Program-made: the position numbers and the translations under genes
Origin: G963677325 sp963810555
GTDB taxonomy: Bacteria > Bacteroidota > Bacteroidia > Bacteroidales > Prolixibacteraceae
Assembly: GCA_963810555.1 (NCBI GenBank)
Contig: CAWENX010000001.1
Coordinates: forward strand, 62,001-126,000
Direction: 5' to 3'
Length of the DNA: 64,000 nucleotides
The notes under the pieces: generated by a model
Told to the model about the DNA's origin: nothing
The model's input: the letters and a program-made list of their open reading frames with translations, nothing else
Databases searched by the model: none
Shown: positions 56,327 to 64,000 of the stretch, piece after piece
Layout of the letters: each line of letters opens with the position of its first letter
Position numbering within the stretch: position 1 is the first letter of the stretch

Positions 56327-58717
56327 ATGTTTACAAGATTTTCCGGATTCATATTCAGAAACAGAATATTATTGATTATCCTTATTGGATTGTTAACTTT
56401 ATTCATGGGTTATAAAGCCCTAAATGTCAGGCTTTCCTACGAGAATTCATCCTTACTGTCCGATAAAGACAGTGTTATGCTTGACTACCTTCACTTTAAA
56501 AAACTCTTTGGCGAAGATGGCAATGTGTTTGTTATTGGGGTAAAAACTCCCGATATATTTTCCCTTAAAAAGTTCAACGGCTGGTATGATTTGAGTAATA
56601 AGATCCAGGAAATAGATGGTGTGCAGGGTGTTGTAAGTATGACAAAAGGCGCCAATCTTCTAAAAAATGAGAAGACCCATCAGTTTGACATTGTTCCGAT
56701 TGTAAAAAAAAGACCGGCTACTCAGTCCGAGGTGGACAGCCTCAAGAATGTTATTCTTAGTCTTAAATTCTATGAGGGACTGTTATACAACCCCAAAACA
56801 CATTCATCGCTGATAGCAATTACAGTCGATAAATCAAAACTGAATGACAGAGGGAGAATTGTCCTTGTTGATAAAATTGTAAAAGCTGCCGAGACATTCA
56901 AAGCTGAAAATCAGGTGGAAATGCATTATTCCGGGATGCCCTATATCCGGACTGTTACGATGGCAAAGATCAAACATGAACTTTTTCTTTTTATCCTGAT
57001 AAGTATTGCTATTGCTGCAACCATCATGTACCTGTTTTTCCATTCCTTTAAAGTAGTACTTACCTCTTTGCTCATCGTTGGAATCAGCATAATCTGGGTA
57101 CTTGGCACAATTGCCCTGTTTAATTTCAAAATCACCATTCTTACGGGCGTTATACCCTCACTGATCATCATTATTGCCATCGAGAACTGTATTTATATCC
57201 TGAATAAATATCACTGGGAATACAGAAGTCATGGGAGCAAGCTGAGGGCATTGACAAGGGTGGTAGAAAGAATAGGCTTTGCTTCTCTGATGACTAATGC
57301 CACTACGGCCTTTGGATTTGCTGCATTTATAGTCATACCTAATCAGATGCTGCGTGAATTTGGGATTGTGACATCTCTGAATATCATGCTGGAGTATCTT
57401 TTATGCATTTTATTATTACCCATTATTTTCAGTTTTGTTAAACCTCCGTCCCACAGGCATGTAAAACATCTGGACAGTAATTTCTTTAAATCTGTTCTTG
57501 ACAAGATCATCTATTTGATCAGTTATCGCCGTAAATTGATTTATTCAATTTCAGGGATATTGCTCGTTGTCGGGATATTTGGTATCAGTCTGATGAAAAC
57601 CTCGGGGAAGGTTGTTGATGATTTCCGTAAAGATGATCCGATCTATCTTGATCTTCAATTCTTTGAAAATAATTTCGGCGGAGTTATGCCTTTTGAAATT
57701 TCCATTGATACGAAAAAGAAGAATGGTGTAATGGTGAATTCTACAATCGAAAAGATAGGCCAGTTGCAGTCTGAGATCAATACTCATCCTGAATTTTCTA
57801 AGCCTTTGTCTCTTGCTGAATTGTTCAAATTTGCAAAGCAATCCTTTTACGGTGGGGATCCTTCAAATTATTCGATTCCCAGTTCGATGGAAAAGAGTTT
57901 TATCCTCCGATATTTACCAAAGAATCAGAACAGCAATAATATTAACCTTTTAAACTCATTTCTTGATAGCACCAAGCGTTATACACGTTTAAGTTACCAG
58001 ATGGCAGACGTGGTCACCAATCATATGGATTCATTAATGGACCAGATTCTTCCCAAGGTTAATGATATCTTCGATCCGTCGAAATATACTGTCAGGATAA
58101 CTGGTAACAGTGTTGTTTATGCGCGGGGAACCAGTTTCCTGATCAAAAACCTATTTGAAAGCGTACTTATTGCGATCGTCATGATCTCACTTCTTATGGC
58201 TTTACTGTTCTCATCTTTCAGGATGATCCTTGTATCAATGATTCCAAACATTATTCCTTTACTTATAACTGCAGCAATAATGGGGTATTCAGGTATCCCG
58301 ATCAAACCTTCGACAATAATCGTTTTCAGTATAGCTCTGGGTATCTCAGTTGACAACGCGATACAATACCTGTCACGTTACAGACACGAATTAAAACTGA
58401 ACAACGGTGCCATCAGAAAATCAGCGATTAATGCTTTGCATGAAGCAGGTTTCAGTATGATCTATACAAGTATTGTTCTTGTGCTTGGATTCAGCGTCTT
58501 CATCATATCAGGATTCGGTGGAACCCAGGCGTTGGGTATTCTTATATCTACCACTCTCTTCATTGCCATGTTCTTCAATATTCTGGTACTTCCTTCCCTC
58601 TTGCTTACACTTGACAAACGACTGACAAGTAAGGCATTCACAGAACCTATTATCGAAATATACGATGATGAAGAGGAAGAAAGTGAAGTCGGTGATGAAG
58701 TACTGGTAAAGAAGTGA
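56327..58717 (+). CDS. MMPL/RND-family transporter with two sterol-sensing-type domains
   Basis: 796 residues: TM1 near residues 10-28, a periplasmic loop of about 190 residues, TM2-6 (FILISIAIAATIMYLFFHSF, SLIIIIAIENCIYILNKYHW), a second TM/loop repeat from about 400, and TM8-12 (IIVFSIALGISVDNAIQYLS). Asp/Glu residues in the TM4 (IAIENCI) and TM10 (GISVDNAIQ) positions fit proton coupling. The acidic C-terminus (DDEEEESEVGDE) is cytoplasmic. Members export lipids, hopanoids or polyketides. Cargo unknown. Not associated with a membrane-fusion protein or TolC gene here. Confidence 0.88.
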   Translation: MFTRFSGFIFRNRILLIILIGLLTLFMGYKALNVRLSYENSSLLSDKDSVMLDYLHFKKLFGEDGNVFVIGVKTPDIFSLKKFNGWYDLSNKIQEIDGVQGVVSMTKGANLLKNEKTHQFDIVPIVKKRPATQSEVDSLKNVILSLKFYEGLLYNPKTHSSLIAITVDKSKLNDRGRIVLVDKIVKAAETFKAENQVEMHYSGMPYIRTVTMAKIKHELFLFILISIAIAATIMYLFFHSFKVVLTSLLIVGISIIWVLGTIALFNFKITILTGVIPSLIIIIAIENCIYILNKYHWEYRSHGSKLRALTRVVERIGFASLMTNATTAFGFAAFIVIPNQMLREFGIVTSLNIMLEYLLCILLLPIIFSFVKPPSHRHVKHLDSNFFKSVLDKIIYLISYRRKLIYSISGILLVVGIFGISLMKTSGKVVDDFRKDDPIYLDLQFFENNFGGVMPFEISIDTKKKNGVMVNSTIEKIGQLQSEINTHPEFSKPLSLAELFKFAKQSFYGGDPSNYSIPSSMEKSFILRYLPKNQNSNNINLLNSFLDSTKRYTRLSYQMADVVTNHMDSLMDQILPKVNDIFDPSKYTVRITGNSVVYARGTSFLIKNLFESVLIAIVMISLLMALLFSSFRMILVSMIPNIIPLLITAAIMGYSGIPIKPSTIIVFSIALGISVDNAIQYLSRYRHELKLNNGAIRKSAINALHEAGFSMIYTSIVLVLGFSVFIISGFGGTQALGILISTTLFIAMFFNILVLPSLLLTLDKRLTSKAFTEPIIEIYDDEEEESEVGDEVLVKK

Positions 58718-58824
58718 TGAGTGATGAGAGATGAGAGATGAAAGTTGAGAGATAAGATATGTGAGATGATTTTAGAGTAAATTCATAATCCATAACTCAT
58801 ATCTCATAACTTTTAACTCTTATC
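58713..58824. repeat. Inverted heptanucleotide arrays between convergent genes
   Basis: Left arm 58713-58768, eight units: AGTGATG x2, AGAGATG x2, AAAGTTG, AGAGATA, AGATATG, TGAGATG. Right arm 58783-58824, six units: TCATAAT, CCATAAC, TCATATC, TCATAAC, TTTTAAC, TCTTATC. The right arm read backwards (GATAAGA, GTTAAAA, GTTATGA) resembles the left. It overlaps the MMPL stop codon. Confidence 0.75.
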
Positions 58825-58850
58825 TCGACTTCCTTCAAATTGGCAAAAAT

Positions 58851-60389
58851 TCAGTTAATAATCTGTGCTTTAGCTGGTAAAGGCTTCGTTCTGATAATCT
58901 TAGCTATTTTACGCGGATTAAGTTCAACTTTTGAAGTAACCAATTCAGGGACATTGTAGGACCTCATAAAACCTTCATAAAAATCCGGATCTTTTTGGGG
59001 TAAAATAAATGGCTTTTCTGCTTTCCCCTCTTTATTGAAGTGGCTTAAATATAATCTGGTAAAAAGCCCGTTCAGCCTTCTGCTGCTGAATACGATCCAT
59101 CTCCCGGTTGAGGACCACTGGTGATAACTGTCAGACTGATCACTGTTAATATCAGGTTTTGTAATTTCCATCGTTTCAAGATTCATCAGATACAGATCAC
59201 TCTCCTTGTGCCAGATAGAGAAATTACCATAATCCGACAAGCAGAATAAAAGATATTTACCATCCGGTGAAATTCTTGGGAATGATACACTTTTACCTAT
59301 CCGGGCCGCGGAAACAATCGTATCAATTTCACCAAACCGAATGGTGGCCGGATTAAATGCGATTCTTAAGAGATTATATCTGATTTTGTCGAAATCATCC
59401 TGAGGAAGGGCCTTCGCAGAACAGAAATAAAGATAGTTGCCATCCGGTGACCAGCATGGGAAGGTTTCAAAGTTTTTCTCAGAGGCAATTTTTGGAGATT
59501 TAAGAACGGTATTCGTTTCAGTATCGTAAATGATAAGGTCTGAAGCAAGGTCCTGTACTTCAACTTTCTTTGAAGGTATTGCATGAAACTTCTGTATTAT
59601 CTCATTGACTGAAAAGGCAATGTATCTGCCATTCGGGTGCCAGGAGGGATATACGCCTGCAGACATTGTCTGGTCTGTTTTAGTATTTACAAAAGTCGTT
59701 TTGCCATTCTTATTAATTAAAGTTCCGCCGAGTTTTCCCCTCAGATGCATCATCATCATATTGCTGTTATTTTTGCAAAATGAGTGACAGTTCATGCAGC
59801 TTTTATCACTCAATTCACTGACCATAACCGGATCTTCTTCAAAATCCTCCAGATTCCTCTGATAAATTCCCATTTTATGCCATAATTCAAATCCGGGAGA
59901 AAGAAGCCTGTAAACCAAATGATTATCAATCGGGTCTTCCGATACATGATCTGTTATCGTTTTATATTTAACCCATTGATTTTCTTTTTTGGCATATACA
60001 TCAATATATATATCCTTACCGGCAGCAAGTTTTAATAATTTTCTCCATTTTTTTAGAGTGATCATTACCCTGCCGTCATTTGATTTTGTAATAAAAGAGA
60101 ATCCCTCTCTCTCCGTTCTCCGATCTCCGGTATCCGTTTTCTGGTCTCCGATCTTAATCAAATATTTATCCGCTTTCTCCGTAATCCTGAAATTCAAAGG
60201 CGCTATATTGGGAGGTATTGTGATCCCGGAATAATCTGGATCAATATGGGGGAGAGAATCAATAACGTTACTTTCCGGCAACTTTAAATTACATGAAGAC
60301 AGCAGGAAGGTTATTAAAGATAATATCCATACCATCAACAAATTATTTAATGAAAATTCAAATGATTTATGATATTTTTTATAATTCAT
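58851..60389 (-). CDS. Lipoprotein with a c-type haem motif and TolB-like beta-propeller
   Basis: 512 residues. Lipobox LLSSC at Cys33. Residues 60-190 form a beta-rich domain; then CMNCH (Cys198, Cys201, His202) in SELSDKSCMNCHSFCKN, a mono-haem c attachment site. From 215 on there are TolB/PD40 propeller blades: GVYPSWHPNGRYIAFSVN, FPCWSPDGNYLYFCSA, FPRISPDGKYLLFCLSD, SYHQWSSTGRWIVFSSRR. Heptamers in the DNA at 60109-60150 encode the KIGDQKTDTGDRRTER stretch. A haem plus a propeller in one lipoprotein suggests an envelope redox or sensing protein; role unknown. Fifty bases downstream of the multi-TM protein gene, same strand. Confidence 0.78.
   Translation of the reverse strand: MNYKKYHKSFEFSLNNLLMVWILSLITFLLSSCNLKLPESNVIDSLPHIDPDYSGITIPPNIAPLNFRITEKADKYLIKIGDQKTDTGDRRTEREGFSFITKSNDGRVMITLKKWRKLLKLAAGKDIYIDVYAKKENQWVKYKTITDHVSEDPIDNHLVYRLLSPGFELWHKMGIYQRNLEDFEEDPVMVSELSDKSCMNCHSFCKNNSNMMMMHLRGKLGGTLINKNGKTTFVNTKTDQTMSAGVYPSWHPNGRYIAFSVNEIIQKFHAIPSKKVEVQDLASDLIIYDTETNTVLKSPKIASEKNFETFPCWSPDGNYLYFCSAKALPQDDFDKIRYNLLRIAFNPATIRFGEIDTIVSAARIGKSVSFPRISPDGKYLLFCLSDYGNFSIWHKESDLYLMNLETMEITKPDINSDQSDSYHQWSSTGRWIVFSSRRLNGLFTRLYLSHFNKEGKAEKPFILPQKDPDFYEGFMRSYNVPELVTSKVELNPRKIAKIIRTKPLPAKAQIIN
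60109..60150. repeat. Heptanucleotide array inside a coding sequence, six units
   Basis: CTCTCCG, TTCTCCG, ATCTCCG, GTATCCG, TTTTCTG, GTCTCCG (sense strand CGGAGAA type). Lies in the N-terminal domain of the haem/propeller lipoprotein. Confidence 0.72.
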
Positions 60390-60439
60390 TGATATATAAT
60401 CCTTTTAATTCCTATCTCTTAATTCTTAATTCCTGTTGC

Positions 60440-62290
60440 CTATTGCCCATATTGATTGATAAAATGAAAATAATACCAATAGGTTGAACCAAATTCTCTC
60501 TTCATTGATTGTGCTGCCACATTTGATGAACCGGATGCGCCGGAAATTCTCGAAAAAGAATAAGCATAACTTTTAAATTTCTCAAGTGTTGACTTTCTTA
60601 TGTTATAACCTGTTGGAATAACATTTTGCTTTGAATACCCTATATACCAGAGTATAGCTTCCTCCCAGTGTTGTGGTATTTCTTTATAACCAAATTCTTT
60701 TAATCGTCCGATTTCTTTTACAAAAGTTGCTATATCCTTATCCAACAACAATTTTGCCATGTAATATTCAAATACCTCCTTATTATTGGGGTGATTCTCG
60801 AGAAGTTTTACCAGTTCAAGTTGTGAATTACCTGAACCTGCAAAAAAATCATCACGAATCAGCAAATCACGTTTCCCGCTGATCTCTCTATCCTGTTTAA
60901 TTAACTCTGGATTCTTTACCATGTTTAGATAGTGCTCAGACCATTTCCTATAAAATAGTGATTGGTGTAATTGATTCAGGTATTTTTCAGCTAACTTGGA
61001 ATCTCCATTTATTAGTGAGGTCATAATTAATCGTTTAAGCAGTCTGGGACATTGTCCGTTCATTTCCATTGCTTCATATGCCCAACGGTAAGCTTCGTTA
61101 AAATAACCCAGATGATAAAATATCTCACAACCAAAAAAGGGAACCAGGTTATTCGGAGTCCATGGCAGAGATAAACCTGATGCATCCGCCTGATTATAAT
61201 AAAACATACGATCTCCTAAATGTCCTGATTTGAGCAGACAAAGATTTGTAAAATACACGATCATCCTGTTGGGCTCAGGATATTGGGAACATTGTTCCAG
61301 CGCTTTGTCCCATTCAGATTTCTGCATATAATAATCAATCTTTACAATACGCTCTGTCCTGGAATCTGAAGTATACTTTCCTATTAATCCTGCTATGATA
61401 AGTAGTATGACTGTACCCGTTCCAATATTACGCCATCCAAGGTTCAGGTCTAATACCGGTTGTTTTAGTTTAATGGAAATTAATCGTGAAAGGATGAGGA
61501 ACACAGGAAGATATAACAGAAGCAGACCTAATGTAATATTTGAATAAAAATTTCCGGCATTTGTCAGAGGAATAAGCCATGCTTCCTTTAAGGGTATATA
61601 ATAAATAAACCGCTTGGAAAGGTAAGGTATAATGAGCATCATCAAAAGAGAAACTCCTGTTATAATGAACCTGGATTTACTCCTTGTAAAAAACAATTCG
61701 TTTAAAATAAATATAATAAGGCAAAGGAATGAGAAAACTCCGGTCATTGGATATAACACAAGGAAACCAATAAGAAAAAAACTATACCTGATCTTAACAC
61801 TTTTAATAGATAAACCTAAGGTCGCATAACCAAGGCAAATTAATAAACCGATCGAGTACCCGATTTTATACAGATAATCCTGGTGTAATGAAACGAGCAG
61901 GAGAACCGGTAAAAAAGACCAGGCAATACCGGAAATCTTAAATTTTCTGAAAATATCTACAACTAAAAAATATAATAATGCAAATATCAGGGTTACAACA
62001 ACCGGACCAATTAAAGGAATAAGGAAAAACTGTGTCAGGAACGCACCGCAATACTCTGCAAATCCTCCTGGTTTGTTCAAATATTCAGCAAAATAATCCC
62101 ACTTAAAACGGAAGAGCTGAATTTGTTCGAGATAATAAAGCCGGTACGGATCAAAAAAGGCAAAATAAAAAAAGACTGCTGCCAATAATACTGCCGCAAT
62201 CCAGATGGAAGAGAAATTCTTTTTGTAATAATCCCTTCTGCTTTCTTCATTCTCCGTTCTTCGTTCTCCTTTCTCCGTTCTCCTTTTCAT
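60440..62290 (-). CDS. Multi-pass membrane protein with TPR-like C-terminus (DUF6057-like)
   Basis: 616 residues. About ten hydrophobic segments between residues 28 and 330 (for example WIAAVLLAAVFFYFAFF, LIGPVVVTLIFALLYFLVV, NIGTGTVILLIIAGLIG), then a soluble C-terminal 280 residues with helical repeats (KALEQCSQYPEPNRM, AYRWAYEAMEMNGQCP). I associate this with DUF6057, often next to a TolB-like lipoprotein in Bacteroidota, from memory only. The N-terminal MKRRTEKGERRTENEESRR is entirely encoded by a 7-nt repeat, so the natural start may once have been further downstream. Function unknown. Confidence 0.72.
   Translation of the reverse strand: MKRRTEKGERRTENEESRRDYYKKNFSSIWIAAVLLAAVFFYFAFFDPYRLYYLEQIQLFRFKWDYFAEYLNKPGGFAEYCGAFLTQFFLIPLIGPVVVTLIFALLYFLVVDIFRKFKISGIAWSFLPVLLLVSLHQDYLYKIGYSIGLLICLGYATLGLSIKSVKIRYSFFLIGFLVLYPMTGVFSFLCLIIFILNELFFTRSKSRFIITGVSLLMMLIIPYLSKRFIYYIPLKEAWLIPLTNAGNFYSNITLGLLLLYLPVFLILSRLISIKLKQPVLDLNLGWRNIGTGTVILLIIAGLIGKYTSDSRTERIVKIDYYMQKSEWDKALEQCSQYPEPNRMIVYFTNLCLLKSGHLGDRMFYYNQADASGLSLPWTPNNLVPFFGCEIFYHLGYFNEAYRWAYEAMEMNGQCPRLLKRLIMTSLINGDSKLAEKYLNQLHQSLFYRKWSEHYLNMVKNPELIKQDREISGKRDLLIRDDFFAGSGNSQLELVKLLENHPNNKEVFEYYMAKLLLDKDIATFVKEIGRLKEFGYKEIPQHWEEAILWYIGYSKQNVIPTGYNIRKSTLEKFKSYAYSFSRISGASGSSNVAAQSMKREFGSTYWYYFHFINQYGQ
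62241..62289. repeat. Heptanucleotide array encoding an N-terminus, seven units
   Basis: CTTTCTT, CATTCTC, CGTTCTT, CGTTCTC, CTTTCTC, CGTTCTC, CTTTTCA. It includes the ATG of the membrane protein gene (minus strand) and encodes its first 16 residues. Confidence 0.78.
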
Positions 62291-62372
62291 TAGCCGGTTT
62301 ATACTGTCAGTTTAATGAGTCCGAAGTTACAATATTAAGAATTAAGATTTACGAATTACACAAATAAATGAC

Positions 62373-62450
62373 GAATCGAAGATCAGCGAAGCTAATTAAT
62401 CGGGGAACAAGGAAAATAATGGATTGCAATTCGATTCTACTGAGGGAATA
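62373..62450. repeat. Second copies of the 26-bp and 17-bp dispersed repeats
   Basis: 62373-62398 equals 5713-5738; 62434-62450 (ATTCTACTGAGGGAATA) equals 10279-10295. The two different repeats lie 35 bases apart here but far apart elsewhere. Confidence 0.65.
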
Positions 62451-62496
62451 AGGGAATTGGTGTTTTAATTCAGGTTACCTCCGGATTTTGAATTCT

Positions 62497-63900
62497 TTAT
62501 ACTAATTCAAATTCATTTCCGGGTGAGGGGATTTCTATGTTGGAGAATCCTTTCTCAAGCATTCTTTCCCTGTAAAACATCTGTGCTTCAGGGTCACCAT
62601 GTACAAGGAAGGTCTTCCTGATCTGTGATTTATCCTGACATGAAAGGAAATCGAGCATTTCACTGTAATCCCCATGCCCGCTGAAGGCCTCTATTCTCTC
62701 AATTGTTGCATTTACCTCATACTTAGTCCCGAAAATTGAAACAATCTTATCGCCGTTGTTTATCCGTGCGCCAAGAGTCCTGGGGGCACAATAGCCTACA
62801 ACAAGGATAGTATTGGAAGAATTGGAAATATTATTGGCCAGGTGATGTTTAATCCGCCCGGCTTCCATCATTCCTGATGCAGATATAATGACACAGGGTT
62901 TTTTGATATTATTGAGGCTTTTTGATTCCTCGGTACTTCTGACATAACGGAGGGAGTTGAAACCAAAGGGGTCAGGATCGGTTTCCATCAGCTTAATCAC
63001 ATTACTGTTAAAGCATTCCGGGTGAAGGCGGAAAATATCTGTCGCGTTGACAGCCAGTGGACTGTCAACATAGATATCCACCTGGGGCAGACGGCCCTGT
63101 TCGAAAAATGTATTCAGCGAATAGACAATATCCTGTGTACGGCCGATGGCAAATGAAGGGATTATTAATTTTCCCTTTCTGTCGACACAGGCCTCGTTTA
63201 CTATTCTGAGTAAATCTTCCTCTGCGATCTGCATATGAGGATGAAGCCTGTTCCCGTAAGTCGATTCGGTGATCAGGTAATCGCATTGGGCAAAAGGTTC
63301 AGGTGATTTCAAAATACGGCTGACCGGACGGCCAATATCACCCGTGTAGGCAATCTTTGTGAGTTTTCCGTTTTCAGTTATTTCGATTAGCGCTGTCCCT
63401 GCACCCAAAAGGTGGCCTACATTGGTAAACCGAACTTTCAGGTCCGGGTTGATTTGGAATTTTCGGTTATAGGCTGTTCCGATAAACAGTTCCATACATC
63501 TTAATGCATCTTCCCTTGTAAAGATGGGTTCAACCGGAGGCAGGCCTTTTCGGGCAAGTTTCTTGTTAAACCACACTGTATCCATCTCCTGGATGTGTCC
63601 GCAATCCGCCAGCATTATGGCACATAGGTCGCGGGTGGCATTCGTGCAGATTACCGAGCCCCTGAATCCCAGTTTGTAGACATATGGAATCAGTCCTGAA
63701 TGATCAATATGAGCATGTGTGAGAATGATATGGTCAAGTTCCAGGGGATCAAATCCCAGGTTCCGGTTCATTGAGTCAGTTTCCTGTCCTTTTCCCTGAA
63801 ACATCCCGCAATCGAGCAATATCTTTTTGCCGTTGTCAAGAGTGATCAGATGTTTGCTCCCTGTCACTTCACGCGCAGCGCCGATAAATTTTATTTTCAT
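62497..63900 (-). CDS. Beta-CASP metallo-beta-lactamase-fold RNase-like protein
   Basis: 467 residues from ATG at 63900, where family sequence begins (MKIKFIGAAREVTGSKHLIT). Metal site THAHIDHSGL (His62, His64, Asp66, His67), VGHLLGAGTALIEI, then the beta-CASP region with SFAIGRTQDIVY, CVIISASGMMEAGRIKHHLA and the final VHGDPEA motif. These resemble CPSF73-like bacterial RNases such as those acting on mRNA or rRNA ends. No KH domain, unlike archaeal CPSFs. Cytoplasmic. A TTTG/TAnnTTTG promoter lies 26 bases upstream. Confidence 0.9.
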   Translation of the reverse strand: MKIKFIGAAREVTGSKHLITLDNGKKILLDCGMFQGKGQETDSMNRNLGFDPLELDHIILTHAHIDHSGLIPYVYKLGFRGSVICTNATRDLCAIMLADCGHIQEMDTVWFNKKLARKGLPPVEPIFTREDALRCMELFIGTAYNRKFQINPDLKVRFTNVGHLLGAGTALIEITENGKLTKIAYTGDIGRPVSRILKSPEPFAQCDYLITESTYGNRLHPHMQIAEEDLLRIVNEACVDRKGKLIIPSFAIGRTQDIVYSLNTFFEQGRLPQVDIYVDSPLAVNATDIFRLHPECFNSNVIKLMETDPDPFGFNSLRYVRSTEESKSLNNIKKPCVIISASGMMEAGRIKHHLANNISNSSNTILVVGYCAPRTLGARINNGDKIVSIFGTKYEVNATIERIEAFSGHGDYSEMLDFLSCQDKSQIRKTFLVHGDPEAQMFYRERMLEKGFSNIEIPSPGNEFELV

Positions 63901-63925
63901 TGAAGTGGATCTAACGAATAACTGC

Positions 63926-63958
63926 CAAAAGTAAACAATATATTGGTCAAACGGCAAA
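63926..63958 (-). promoter_or_regulatory. Bacteroidota-type promoter of the beta-CASP gene
   Basis: Minus strand: TTTG at 63958-63955, 21-nt spacer, TACTTTTG at 63933-63926; 26 bases before the ATG. Confidence 0.6.
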
Positions 63959-64000
63959 TGAAATGTTCAATACAACGGTAAAATATCCGGTACGGTCTGG

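Overview
The window looks like a chromosomal segment of a member of Bacteroidota (Bacteroidales-like). The evidence is: Bacteroidota-type promoters (TTTG, about 19-21 nt, TAnnTTTG) upstream of several genes, no Shine-Dalgarno signal that I could use, many lipoprotein and Tat signal peptides, a sulfatase/GH106-type glycan locus, and above all an arginine cluster built around the N-succinylornithine type of carbamoyltransferase. I see no tRNA, rRNA, CRISPR array, phage or intact insertion sequence.

Layout. 1-7.2 kb: tail of an AmmeMemoRadiSam radical SAM enzyme, a PadR regulator, then a small glycan locus (sulfatase, frame-broken GH106-like rhamnosidase, Tat-exported Gfo/Idh/MocA protein). 7.3-10 kb: a secreted protein divergent from a histidine kinase/OmpR-type regulator pair, with three TTAATG repeats at exact 11-bp spacing between them. 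10.3-11.8 kb: a decayed patch where an MNT nucleotidyltransferase and a nonsense-broken HEPN toxin partner lie between two homologous LytTR fragments. 12-17.7 kb: endonuclease/exonuclease/phosphatase, calcium-type P-ATPase and glutamate dehydrogenase. 18.2-22.7 kb: carA-carB with an attenuator-like leader. 22.8-25.8 kb: NtrB/NtrC-like pair. 27.9-41.7 kb: argR, N-acylglutamate synthase-like GNAT, argG, argC, argD, proC, XRE-cupin, AMP-ligase, proB, proA, argF', argB and an argE-like deacylase, giving proline synthesis and arginine synthesis except argH. 41.7-45.2 kb: polyprenol-phosphate mannosyltransferase, dihydroorotase, aspartate kinase. 45.3-64 kb: envelope proteins, mfd, SRAP, ogt, an RND/MMPL exporter, a haem-motif beta-propeller lipoprotein with a multi-TM partner, and a beta-CASP metallo-beta-lactamase protein.

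How it fits together. gdhA, carAB, the arg/pro cluster, dihydroorotase and aspartate kinase concentrate nitrogen assimilation, carbamoyl phosphate and amino-acid synthesis in about 30 kb. Two regulatory devices can be read from the DNA: paired ARG-box-like palindromes at argR, and a promoter-leader-terminator arrangement in front of carA whose hairpin loop holds the stop codon of a possible arginine-rich mini-ORF.

Two window-wide patterns stand out. First, families of very short tandem units with a fixed 7-nt period (about nine loci, three of them inside coding sequences) or a fixed 11-nt period (five loci, three as inverted arms) recur with different sequences but the same period. Second, many single-base frame breaks, nearly all one-base insertions, interrupt conserved genes such as carB, mfd, proA, proC and argD. 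Residual sequencing or assembly error is the simplest explanation, so I annotate these genes across their breaks.
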